Shown here: piece after piece, positions 1 through 7,574 of the stretch
Position numbering within the stretch: the first letter of the stretch is position 1
How the letters are laid out: every line of letters begins with the position of its first letter
NCBI RefSeq assembly: GCF_009755225.1
Contig: NZ_WQKZ01000001.1
Span: 930,001-994,000, forward strand
Length of the DNA: 64,000 bases
Source: Hymenobacter ginkgonis
GTDB lineage: Bacteria > Bacteroidota > Bacteroidia > Cytophagales > Hymenobacteraceae
Reading direction: 5' to 3'
Made by a program: the position numbers and the translations under genes
The notes under the pieces: model-generated
The model's database searches: none
The model's input: the letters and a program-made list of their open reading frames with translations, nothing else
Told to the model about the DNA's origin: nothing

Positions 1-390
1 TCGGAGCGCATGATGCTGGAAAGTGGCTACGGCAACAATTCGGATGAAATCTGGCTGCTGTGGGACAAGTGGAACATGCGCTCGACCCTGAACGCAGTGG
101 TCGATAACCTCATTCAGACCCAGAATGCCAGCGAAAAAGATGTGGTAGCGCTGCTGACCGGCGCCGGCTTCCAAGAAGAGGCGGAGGCGCGCAACAAGTG
201 GCACCGCGCCACGCTTAGCCAGGTGCAGCTTAGCTCGTACTTTACGGGCTACACCGAAATTGTGGCCCTACGCGACGAAGTGAAGGCGCGCGAAGGTGCG
301 AAATTCAACCTGAAAAACTTCAACGAGCTATTTTTGAGCTACGGCAGCGCACCTGTCAAATATATCCGCGAACTGATGCTGCACCGTTAA
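1..390 (+). CDS. DUF885 family protein, C-terminal fragment
   Basis: The reading frame is open from the first base of the window, so this is the 3' end of a longer gene. The visible 130 residues resemble the C-terminal helical part of DUF885 proteins, which are zinc-dependent-peptidase-like and often secreted. The closing segment FNLKNFNELFLSYGSAP fits the usual F-D/N-x-R/K-x-F-x-x-x-x-L-x-x-G-x-x-P ending of that family. The catalytic part lies outside the window. Family assignment is by recollection of the motif; the biochemical role is not established for the family. Confidence 0.7.
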   Translation, partial: SERMMLESGYGNNSDEIWLLWDKWNMRSTLNAVVDNLIQTQNASEKDVVALLTGAGFQEEAEARNKWHRATLSQVQLSSYFTGYTEIVALRDEVKAREGAKFNLKNFNELFLSYGSAPVKYIRELMLHR

Positions 391-462
391 AGCGCCCGCG
401 GCCACCGGCCGAACCTTTGCCCCAGCCGGCTGGTTTCAGCCGCAATTCCCAACCTGTTCTCT

Positions 463-819
463 ATGACCGAAGAAGCCCGCCAGCACGTAGTTGATACGGA
501 CGACGACCACCTGCGCCGCCTCACCCACGAGCACCTAAAAGTATTTGCCAAGTTCACCTCCGAAAATTGTGCGGCGTGTGAGTTGCTTGCCCCGCCATTC
601 GCCAAGTTTGTGGATGCGCCCGAAAACGTGGGTATTCTGTTTGTGCGTCTCAACTCGGACGAAAACCCGGTGGCCAAAAAAATGATGGCTGAAAAAATAG
701 CCCCTTTTTTTGTGAGCTATTGCCAGGGCCGCCTACTCGAATGCGATGCCCTTACTACCGAGGCCGAAGTAGTGGCTCAGCTCGACCGCCTGCGCGCTTT
801 CGTGCCCGTGGCAGGGTAG
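463..819 (+). CDS. Thioredoxin-like protein
   Basis: A 118-residue single-domain thioredoxin-fold protein without signal peptide, so probably cytoplasmic. The redox motif is CAAC inside ENCAACELLAP, at about residues 40-43, followed by the beta strand ILFVRLNSDENP and the segment KIAPFFVSY where thioredoxins carry the cis-Pro loop. A dithiol oxidoreductase role is inferred from the CxxC. It begins about 70 bp after the DUF885 gene on the same strand, so co-transcription is possible. The unusual CAAC dipeptide differs from the CGPC of housekeeping thioredoxins, so its substrate may differ too. Confidence 0.75.
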   Translation: MTEEARQHVVDTDDDHLRRLTHEHLKVFAKFTSENCAACELLAPPFAKFVDAPENVGILFVRLNSDENPVAKKMMAEKIAPFFVSYCQGRLLECDALTTEAEVVAQLDRLRAFVPVAG

Positions 820-842
820 GGCTGATTAAGCTGAAAAACTAT

Positions 843-879
843 AGAACGTCATGCTGAGCGTAGCGAAGCATGACGTTCT
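843..879. repeat. Intergenic hairpin, ACGTC(A/C)TGCT family, copy A
   Basis: Perfect 13-bp inverted repeat (843-855 with 867-879, arm AGAACGTCATGCT) with an 11-nt loop, 24 bp after the thioredoxin-like gene. The same core recurs at 9662, 14746, 18042 and 55444. The right arm ends in TTCTT/TTT, so it may also stop or attenuate transcription. Confidence 0.8.
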
Positions 880-910
880 TTTGTGACCAGTACCCAATTC
901 AGCGCAACAC

Positions 911-1678
911 TTGTTCTTTCTACTCTCCAAAACCCTCGATGTGGTGCTGCTGCCCGCCGTGTGGCTGGTGGCGCTGCTGCTAGCCGCCCTGGTGGCTAAG
1001 GGCGGCGGCCGCGCCCAGCGCAACTGGCTGCGTGCCGCCGCGCTGCTCACGCTGCTGGGCACCAACAACGCCTTGGTAAATGAGGCGCTGCTAGCCTGGG
1101 AAAAACCGCCCGTGCCGCTGCGCGCCATTGCCCCGGCCGATGCGGTGGTGCTGCTCACGGGCGTCACGAGCGGCCAAAAATCGCCCCACGACCGCGTGTA
1201 CCTGCACCGCGGCGGCGACCGCTTTACCTACACGCTGTGGCTGTACCGGGCGGGGCTGGTGCGGCACATCATCATCTCGGGCGGCTCGGGGGCGGTGCTG
1301 GCCACGGCTAGCACCGAGGCCGCCGACCTGGCCACGCTGCTGCTGCTGGCCAAGGTGCCCCGCCAGGCTATTCTGCTCGAAGAGCGCAGCCGCAACACCC
1401 GCGAGAACGCGCGCTATACCAAGCAGCTGCTTGCCCAACATCCCGATATCAAGTCGCTGGTGCTCATTACGTCGGCCTTTCACCAACGGCGGGCGCAGGG
1501 GTGCTTTGCGAAAGTAGGCTTGCAGGCGCAGGCCTTCCCCGGCGACTTTCGCACCACCGACCGCTACTGGACGCCCGACTACTGGCTCGTGCCCGACATC
1601 GACGCCCTCACCCGCTGGAGCTTGCTGCTGCACGAAATGGCTGGCTACTTGGTGTATAAAGCTGCGGGCTACTGCTAG
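911..1678 (+). CDS. YdcF/ElyC-type DUF218 membrane protein
   Basis: 255 residues. Two hydrophobic segments near residues 8-28 and 42-62 anchor it in the inner membrane, followed by a DUF218 domain from about residue 77 (ADAVVLLTG) to 215. Family landmarks seen are IIISGG, the acidic patch LLEERSRNTRENA and LVLITSAFHQRRA. DUF218 proteins such as ElyC and SanA affect envelope or peptidoglycan-precursor homeostasis in Enterobacteria; the chemistry is unresolved. The only in-frame start after the upstream TGA stop at 884 that fits is TTG at 911, a rare start codon. The preceding hairpin repeat separates it from the thioredoxin-like gene. Confidence 0.8.
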   Translation: MFFLLSKTLDVVLLPAVWLVALLLAALVAKGGGRAQRNWLRAAALLTLLGTNNALVNEALLAWEKPPVPLRAIAPADAVVLLTGVTSGQKSPHDRVYLHRGGDRFTYTLWLYRAGLVRHIIISGGSGAVLATASTEAADLATLLLLAKVPRQAILLEERSRNTRENARYTKQLLAQHPDIKSLVLITSAFHQRRAQGCFAKVGLQAQAFPGDFRTTDRYWTPDYWLVPDIDALTRWSLLLHEMAGYLVYKAAGYC

Positions 1679-1783
1679 CCAAAGGGGGTAGGGCTATACT
1701 GTCCGCAGGGCCCTACCCCTTCAGTTACGGTGAGCGTAGCGCGGCCACAACCGCTAGCAATGACTAAACAATCAGCTAGGGGC

Positions 1784-3181
1784 CTACTCCGTTTTTTCGT
1801 GGCTGGGCTGCGCTTCTTTGGCAATCCACACCGATTTCTGGTTGACAAACTCGCGGATGCCCAGCGCCGACAACTCGCGGCCGTAGCCCGATTTCTTGAC
1901 GCCGCCGAAGGGCAGCTCGTTCATCGATTTTACTAAGCCGTTGATGAAAACGGCCCCGCTTTCGAGCTGGCGGGCCAAGGCTTCGCCCTGGGCCACGTCG
2001 CGCGTCCAAACGGCCGCGCCCAGCCCAAAGCGCGAGTCGTTGGCCAGGCGTACAGCATCGGCCGCGTCTTTGGCAACAAACACGAGGGCCACGGGCCCAA
2101 ACAGCTCCTCGGTGTAGGCGCGCTGGCCAGGCTTGATGTTGCTCAAAACCATGGGGTCGAAGCGCGTGGCGCCGGGCTGGGCCTGACCGCCCGCCAGCTC
2201 TATTTTGGCACCCTGCGCTACGGAGTCGGCCACTTGCTGGGCTAGGCCGTCGGCCAGGTCGGGGCGGGCTAGCGGGCCGTAGTCGGTGGCTTCGTCGAGC
2301 GGGTCGCCGTAGCGCAACTGCGCCAGGTGCCCTTTTAGCAGCTGCACAAATTCGCGGTACACGGGCTTTTCGATAATAAAACGCTTGGCCGCAATGCAGC
2401 TCTGGCCCGCATTAATCATGCGCGCTTGGGCAGCGGTTTGGGCCGCCAGCGCCACGTCGGCATCCGCCAGCACGATAAAGGGGTCGGAGCCGCCCAACTC
2501 CAGCACGGTTTTTTTGATGTGCTGCCCGGCCGCCGCGGCCACGGCGCTGCCCGCCCGCTCCGAGCCGGTGAGCGTCACGGCCCGCAAGCGGTCGTCGGCC
2601 AGTAGTTTTTCCACCAAATCCGTCTCAATAAGCAAGGTCCGGAACGCGGCGGGGGGTAGGCCCGCGTCGTGAAAAATCTTTTCCAGCGCCAACGCGCACT
2701 GTGGCACGTTGGGCGCGTGCTTGAGTAGGCCCACATTGCCCGCCATCAGGGCCGGCGCGGCAAAGCGCACCACCTGCCAAAGCGGAAAATTCCAGGGCAT
2801 AATGGCCAGTACCACGCCCAGCGGCGCGTGGCTGATAAAGCTGCGGCCGGCATCCGTTTTTACCAGCTCATCGGCCAAAAAGTTCTCGGCGTGCGCGGCG
2901 TAGAAGTCGCAGCAGGCGGCGCATTTTTGGGCTTCGGCGCGGCCGTCGCGCAGGGGTTTGCCCATTTCGAGGGCCATAAGGCGGGCCAAGTCCTCTTGGC
3001 GCTCGCGCAGCAGCGCGGCAGCCCGGCGCAGCACGGCCGCACGCTCGGCAAACGTGGTAGTGCGCCACTGCACCGCCGCGCGGTGCGCCTGGGCTAAAAT
3101 CCGCTCGGTCTTAGCCCACGAAAATGCAGCGTAGCGGCGCAGCCGGCGGCCAGTATAAGGGTTGATGGATTCGATAGCCAT
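1784..3181 (-). CDS. NAD(P)-dependent aldehyde dehydrogenase, succinate-semialdehyde type
   Basis: 465 residues from ATG at 3181 (MAIESINPYTGRRL), the usual length and N-terminus of Sad/YneI-like enzymes. It oxidises an aldehyde, probably succinate semialdehyde, to the acid using NAD(P)+. Seen in sequence: Asn131 in PWNFPLW, general base Glu228 in ELGGSDPF, nucleophile Cys262 in NAGQSC, and the C-terminal ELPFGGVKKSGYGRE segment. ELGGSDPF and the following AKRF match the E. coli Sad group better than GabD. Upstream in-frame codons exist but do not look like protein. It is transcribed away from the ECF sigma gene with a shared 250-bp control region. Confidence 0.88.
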   Translation of the reverse strand: MAIESINPYTGRRLRRYAAFSWAKTERILAQAHRAAVQWRTTTFAERAAVLRRAAALLRERQEDLARLMALEMGKPLRDGRAEAQKCAACCDFYAAHAENFLADELVKTDAGRSFISHAPLGVVLAIMPWNFPLWQVVRFAAPALMAGNVGLLKHAPNVPQCALALEKIFHDAGLPPAAFRTLLIETDLVEKLLADDRLRAVTLTGSERAGSAVAAAAGQHIKKTVLELGGSDPFIVLADADVALAAQTAAQARMINAGQSCIAAKRFIIEKPVYREFVQLLKGHLAQLRYGDPLDEATDYGPLARPDLADGLAQQVADSVAQGAKIELAGGQAQPGATRFDPMVLSNIKPGQRAYTEELFGPVALVFVAKDAADAVRLANDSRFGLGAAVWTRDVAQGEALARQLESGAVFINGLVKSMNELPFGGVKKSGYGRELSALGIREFVNQKSVWIAKEAQPSHEKTE

Positions 3182-3431
3182 GGGGGAGGGGGTAGGAAGA
3201 AGGTAAGCGCCGCATTGCCAGCTACTACCTAATTGAGGCGGAGCCGCCCAATTGGGCGGCCGCTTGCCTTGCCAAACCGTATAACCCCCATCTGGGTTGC
3301 GCGCTTGGTTGCCCAAGCACTGCGAGCCAGCCGCTGGTTAGCGGGTCAAAAACGCCTCTTACCCCTACTTTCGCCCAGAGTTACCGAACGTTTCGGCTGG
3401 CTTCTCCGGTTTAGTCCCCGTCGCCCTACCC
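3182..3431. promoter_or_regulatory. Divergent control region with 18-bp palindrome
   Basis: Non-coding DNA between the divergent aldehyde dehydrogenase and ECF sigma genes. It contains a perfect 18-bp palindrome, GCCGCCCAATTGGGCGGC, at 3243-3260, a plausible dimer-binding operator. A TACTTTCG box at 3366-3373 resembles the Bacteroidota -7 element and could serve the sigma gene. Confidence 0.45.
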
Positions 3432-3992
3432 GTGTCCGACCTACCCCTCATCTCCACCCCAACTGCCGCCGAAGCGGCACTGGTCCAGCGCTTGCGAGCG
3501 CGGGACCAGTCGGCCATGACCGAGTTCTACGACCGCTACTCGGCGGCCCTATACGGCGTCATTCACCGCATTGTGAAAGCCGACGACGAAGCCGAGGATG
3601 TGCTGCAAGAAGCACTGGTCAAAATCTGGCACGCCATGGAAAGCTACGACACCACCAAGGGCCGGCTTTTTACCTGGGTTGTAAATATTAGCCGGAATTT
3701 GGCCATCGACAAAATCCGCTCGCGGCAACATCGCGTAGGTTCTAAAACCCAGGGCCTCGACGATAGCCTTGCCGCCCAGCGGCAGGCTGCCCCGGAAACT
3801 TTCCGCCCCGAGCATGTTGGCCTGCAAGAAATTACGAAGCAGCTAGTGCCCGAGCAGCGGCAGGTTATCGACCTGCTCTATTTTGGCGGTTTCACTCAGA
3901 GTGAGGCGGCCGAAGAACTAAACCTGCCGCTAGGCACAGTGAAAACACGGGCTCGAACCGCGCTGAAGATTCTTGCCAAACTTATCCGCTAA
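3432..3992 (+). CDS. ECF-type RNA polymerase sigma factor (SigK-like)
   Basis: 186 residues starting at GTG 3432. Sigma-70 region 2 spans about residues 25-95 with the core-binding segment DEAEDVLQEALVKIWH and a -10-recognition stretch WVVNISRNLAIDKIRSR. Region 4 (about 128-182) holds the helix-turn-helix FTQSEAAEELNLPLGTVKTRARTAL. There is no region 3, as expected for an ECF factor. The next gene, 20 bp downstream, encodes an RskA-like membrane anti-sigma factor, so the pair forms a signal-responsive transcription switch. Its regulon cannot be read from the sequence; autoregulation is common in this group. Confidence 0.92.
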   Translation: MSDLPLISTPTAAEAALVQRLRARDQSAMTEFYDRYSAALYGVIHRIVKADDEAEDVLQEALVKIWHAMESYDTTKGRLFTWVVNISRNLAIDKIRSRQHRVGSKTQGLDDSLAAQRQAAPETFRPEHVGLQEITKQLVPEQRQVIDLLYFGGFTQSEAAEELNLPLGTVKTRARTALKILAKLIR

Positions 3993-4012
3993 CAGCATTA
4001 TTCGAACCATCC

Positions 4013-4885
4013 GTGGAAGATTTCCAAACCTATATAGAGTCGGGCCGCTTAACGCAATATGCGCTGGGTGAGCTAGATCCGGCCGGCCAGGCCGAGGTAG
4101 AGGCCTGGGCCCGGCGCTCGCCCGAAGTGCGCCAAGAACTCGACGAGCTGTTGGCGGGCGCGGGCGTTTACGCTGAAGTACATGCCATTACACCGCCGGC
4201 CGGCCTGCGCGAGCGGGTGCTGGGCCGCGTACTAGCCGAAATTGGGCGCCCTGTTGATGCCGCCGAAAACCTGGTGGCCGAAGCCACTACCATGCGCGTA
4301 TCGGCATCCAACGCCTACCCCCCCCAGCCCGCCGCAGCTGCCGAGCCCGCCCCGCGCCGCAACGAGCTAGCCATTGCCGCCTCGGTGGCCCTGCTACTAA
4401 GCCTACTAGCTAACGCGCTGTTCTACACCCGCTGGCAGCAGGCCAATACGGCTTTGGTAGCCGCTCAAAACAGCCAGGCCCGCTTTGCCCAAACCTCGCA
4501 AGTAATGGAGCGCCGCCTCACCTCTACGCAGGAGCAGCTACATGTACTGCGCTCGCCCAACGAGTTTAAAATGGTGGCGCTGGCTGGCACGCCCGCTCAC
4601 CCCCAAGCGCACGCTCGCGTGCTGTTTAATAAAGCCTCGCACCGCGTGTATGTAGATGTGCAGCAGCTACCTGCCTTGCCCGCGGGCAAGCAGTACCAGC
4701 TGTGGGCCCTCGACAACGGCAAGCCTGTTGATGCGGGCGTGCTGGCCATTAATACGGCCACCGGCGACAGCCTGCAGCTCATGAAGGATATTGCCAGCGC
4801 CCAGGCTTTTGCCATGACGGTGGAACCCACGGGCGGCAGCGCCGGCCCCACCCTCACCACTATGACGGTGATTGGAAATATTTGA
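4013..4885 (+). CDS. RskA-type anti-sigma factor
   Basis: 290 residues from GTG 4013. The N-terminal ~80 residues (LTQYALGELDPAGQAEVEAW...) are the cytoplasmic sigma-binding helices. There is no HxxxCxxC, so it lacks the zinc-binding version of the domain. One transmembrane helix lies near residues 118-142 (AIAASVALLLSLLANALFY), then a Gln-rich coiled coil to about 185 and a periplasmic RskA domain (KQYQLWALDNGKPVDAGVL; ending in the TVEPTGGS segment). It should hold the preceding ECF sigma factor inactive at the membrane until an envelope signal releases it. Followed by a strong terminator. Confidence 0.88.
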   Translation: MEDFQTYIESGRLTQYALGELDPAGQAEVEAWARRSPEVRQELDELLAGAGVYAEVHAITPPAGLRERVLGRVLAEIGRPVDAAENLVAEATTMRVSASNAYPPQPAAAAEPAPRRNELAIAASVALLLSLLANALFYTRWQQANTALVAAQNSQARFAQTSQVMERRLTSTQEQLHVLRSPNEFKMVALAGTPAHPQAHARVLFNKASHRVYVDVQQLPALPAGKQYQLWALDNGKPVDAGVLAINTATGDSLQLMKDIASAQAFAMTVEPTGGSAGPTLTTMTVIGNI

Positions 4886-4941
4886 CTTCGCTAACGCGCT
4901 CGTTATAAATATTTTAAGCCTAGCGCCCGCCACGCACAGGT

Positions 4942-4990
4942 AAAAAAAGGGATGCTACCTAGCTGAAAAGCCGGGTAGCATCCCTTTTAA
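4942..4990. terminator. Intrinsic terminator after anti-sigma gene
   Basis: Stem GGGATGCTACC (4949-4959) with GGTAGCATCCC (4974-4984), followed by TTTT on the plus strand and preceded by A7, so it can work in both directions. It ends the sigma/anti-sigma unit and separates it from the H-NOX gene. Confidence 0.85.
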
Positions 4991-5039
4991 CTTTTTGCCT
5001 GGCTCAGTCGTTTAGCGAGCAGCTTTAATCCCCTCCCTG

Positions 5040-5579
5040 ATGCACGGCACCATTCTAACGCTGCTCAAACGATACGTTCAGACGCAATACGACCACAGCA
5101 CTTGGGTGAAGCTGGTAGAACTGGCGGGCCTCGAAGAAGGGAATTTTAGCCACAAGGAAGTGTACCCCGACGAGCATTTGTACGCCTTGATAGGCCGGGC
5201 TGCCGAGATGACGGGTATTCCGGCTGGCGAGCTACACGAGAAGTTTGGCGAATACCTCGTGCCCGACCTCATGTATATGTACCAGAAGTACTTGAACCCC
5301 GACTGGCGCACGCTTGATATGCTGGAGCACACCGAAAATAGCCTGCATAACCAAGTGCGGCGCGAGCATATCGACAATGCGCCGCCCGTGCTTCAGGTCA
5401 CGCGCCTCAACGCCAACGAACTGCTGATTGATTATGTGTCGGCGCGCCGCATGGGGGGGCTGGCCGTGGGCATTGTGCGCGGCGTAGCCACTTACTACGA
5501 CGAAGCCGACCGCATCGACGTGCTGCCTACCACCAGCGAAGACGGCGAGCGCGTGCAAATTCACGTTCGCCGCAATTAA
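5040..5579 (+). CDS. H-NOX (haem-NO/O2-binding) protein
   Basis: 179 residues, the full length of a stand-alone H-NOX domain. The YxSxR motif that binds the haem propionates is present as YVSAR at residues 132-136. His103 (SLHNQV) lies exactly 11 residues before PP115, the same spacing as the proximal haem ligand to Pro-Pro in the Thermoanaerobacter tengcongensis protein as I remember it, so His103 is the likely axial ligand. H-NOX proteins sense NO or O2 and usually regulate a histidine kinase, diguanylate cyclase or chemotaxis protein encoded next to them. No such partner is visible here: a terminator lies upstream and xseB converges downstream. Confidence 0.88.
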   Translation: MHGTILTLLKRYVQTQYDHSTWVKLVELAGLEEGNFSHKEVYPDEHLYALIGRAAEMTGIPAGELHEKFGEYLVPDLMYMYQKYLNPDWRTLDMLEHTENSLHNQVRREHIDNAPPVLQVTRLNANELLIDYVSARRMGGLAVGIVRGVATYYDEADRIDVLPTTSEDGERVQIHVRRN

Positions 5580-5647
5580 TTTCCGGCGCCTTGGGCAGGG
5601 TGCGGCGCTTGCACCCGCACCCTACCCCCTTCAGGTAAGCTGAGCGG

Positions 5648-5971
5648 CTAAAATAGCCGAGGCTGCGCGGGCCGGCCAGGGCCGCCGGGCTGATAATCGT
5701 CGTCTTCTGCATCGTCGTCTTCGCTGTCGTCCTCGGCAAGGTCATCGTCGTCAAGGTCTTCGTCGTCCTCTTCGGGCTCGGTTTCTTCTTCATCAAGCGA
5801 GTCGAATACGCGGTCGAGCGAGGCCTCGGCGTGGCGCAGCTTGTGGCGGCACAGCCGGATGAGCTCGGCCGAGCGCTCGGCGCGGGCCGTAAGGTCGTCG
5901 ACATCTACCTGGTCGGTTTCGAGGCTGCGAAGAATGGTTTCTAATTCTTGAATGGCTTCGTTGTAGGTCAC
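5648..5971 (-). CDS. xseB: Exodeoxyribonuclease VII small subunit
   Basis: 107 residues. The first ~60 form the conserved XseB helical hairpin (YNEAIQELETILRSLETDQVDVDDL...). It binds the XseA large subunit in the enzyme that degrades single-stranded DNA to acid-soluble oligonucleotides. The remainder is an unusual, almost purely Asp/Glu tail of about 35 residues before a short PGRPAQPRLF end; typical XseB proteins stop near residue 80. It follows xseA by 25 bp on the same strand. Confidence 0.9.
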   Translation of the reverse strand: MTYNEAIQELETILRSLETDQVDVDDLTARAERSAELIRLCRHKLRHAEASLDRVFDSLDEEETEPEEDDEDLDDDDLAEDDSEDDDAEDDDYQPGGPGRPAQPRLF

Positions 5972-5996
5972 TTCTGTTTGGATTATAGTAAGAGAA

Positions 5997-7403
5997 TTAG
6001 GCGTTGTGCGTTGGCAAGCCGGAGGGCTGAGCCAGCGTAGGTTGCTGGCGCAAAATTTGGTTTTCGCGCCGCAGGGCAGCCGTTTCCAAATGCAGCACTT
6101 TTAGCTCTAAACGCACCAATTTCTTTTCCAGCCCGCGCTGCAACAAAAAGCGCTGGCGCAGTAGCTGCTCGCGCCGCCGCTGGTGGTGGCGCGCAAAGCG
6201 GCGCAGCACCGTGCGCGAGCGCTGGCGCAGGCGCTGCTCCTCGCGAGTGAGGCTGCGGCGCGCCGCCTGGGGTAGGGTATAGCGAAAACTTTCGAGCTGC
6301 TGGCCGAGCTGGCGCAAGTGCTGGCGTGGCACCTGCGTAGCTTGGCGGCTGCGCTGCGCTAGTGCCGCCTGGGTGCGGCGCAGCTGCTGGCGCGCGGCCT
6401 CGCGCGAGTGGTCGGCCAGGCGCTGGAGGTGGGCGTGGTGGCGGGCCAAGTGCTGCTGGCTAAGCGCCGCCACGCGCTCGGCGTAATCTAGAAAAATACC
6501 TTCGAGCCGGGCCAGGCGGTCTACCAGAAAGGCGGCCACGGCGGTGGGGGTTTTGAGGGCGCGGTGGGCCACGAGGTCCACCACCGCCTCGTCGCGCTCG
6601 TGGCCGATGCCGGTGAGCACGGGCAGCGGAAACGAGGCCACGGCCGCCGCCAGGCCATACTCGTCAAAGGCCAGCAAATCTGTTTTCGAGCCACCACCCC
6701 GAATAAGGATAACGACCTCAAACTGCCCCCGGCGCGGCCGGATGGCATCGAGGGCACCCCGAATACTTTCGGGCGCGCCCTCGCCCTGCATAAGCGCCGG
6801 AAACAGCGTGAGGGCAAAGTCGTAAGGCGCCTCTTCAAGCTGATGCACAAAGTCTTGGAAGCCCGCCGCCGTGGGGGAGGAGATAATAGCCAGGCGCTGC
6901 GGACCGAGGGGTAGGGCCAATTCCTGCTGGCGCTCGAGCAGGTCTTTCTCCTGCAAGCGGCGCAGGGTAGCTAGGCGCAGGCGGGCCAGCTCGCCCACGG
7001 TGTAGCTGGGGTCGAGAGCCAGCACATCGAGCGAAAAGCCGTACTGCTCGTGAAAGGTCACCTTCACGCGCAGCAGCAGGCGCAGGCCAGGGCGCAGCTC
7101 TTGGCCGGTGGCCTCGGCAAAAGCGGGCGCGATTTGGGCATAGCGGCTGCCCCAAAGCGTGGCCCGGGCCTGCGCCGTGAAGCCCAGGGCCTCGGCGCCC
7201 GCGGCGGGCTCGGTGAGGGTGAGGTAGCAGTGGCCGCCCTGCTGGCGCGGGCGGGTCATTTCGGCTACCTCGGCCACCACCCAGTAGCTGTCGGGGAAGC
7301 GGTGGTGCAGGGCGGCGCGCACCTGCGTGAGCAGCGCGCCCAGGCTAAGCGGGGCGGCCGGCTCGGCGGGGGTAGGGGCGGCGCGGCGGGGGTAAAGCGG
7401 CAT
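5997..7403 (-). CDS. xseA: Exodeoxyribonuclease VII large subunit
   Basis: 468 residues from ATG 7403 (MPLYPRRAAP). The alternative further upstream is a TTG and adds 14 residues unlike the family. An N-terminal OB-fold (SLGALLTQVRAALHHRFPDSYWVVAEVAEM) binds ssDNA. The catalytic Exonuc_VII_L domain has RGGGSKTDLLAFDE and TGIGHERDEAVVDLVAHRALKTPTA, followed by a long Arg/Gln-rich coiled coil to the C-terminus. It is the catalytic partner of XseB, encoded immediately downstream. The complex trims single strands in mismatch repair and recombination. Confidence 0.93.
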   Translation of the reverse strand: MPLYPRRAAPTPAEPAAPLSLGALLTQVRAALHHRFPDSYWVVAEVAEMTRPRQQGGHCYLTLTEPAAGAEALGFTAQARATLWGSRYAQIAPAFAEATGQELRPGLRLLLRVKVTFHEQYGFSLDVLALDPSYTVGELARLRLATLRRLQEKDLLERQQELALPLGPQRLAIISSPTAAGFQDFVHQLEEAPYDFALTLFPALMQGEGAPESIRGALDAIRPRRGQFEVVILIRGGGSKTDLLAFDEYGLAAAVASFPLPVLTGIGHERDEAVVDLVAHRALKTPTAVAAFLVDRLARLEGIFLDYAERVAALSQQHLARHHAHLQRLADHSREAARQQLRRTQAALAQRSRQATQVPRQHLRQLGQQLESFRYTLPQAARRSLTREEQRLRQRSRTVLRRFARHHQRRREQLLRQRFLLQRGLEKKLVRLELKVLHLETAALRRENQILRQQPTLAQPSGLPTHNA

Positions 7404-7574
7404 AAACTGCGTACGGGAAGCTGGCGCTTGCCGGATAAGTAACAAGTAGTAAAAGTACCGCCCCGGCTAGCTACCGCCTACCCCACCCAGCCGCCTGCAA
7501 CAGTCCAGCCTTTGTGGCGTCGTTGTCCCGACGCTAACTTGCGGGCCCCAACCCATCCACATTTTTCTTCTTAC

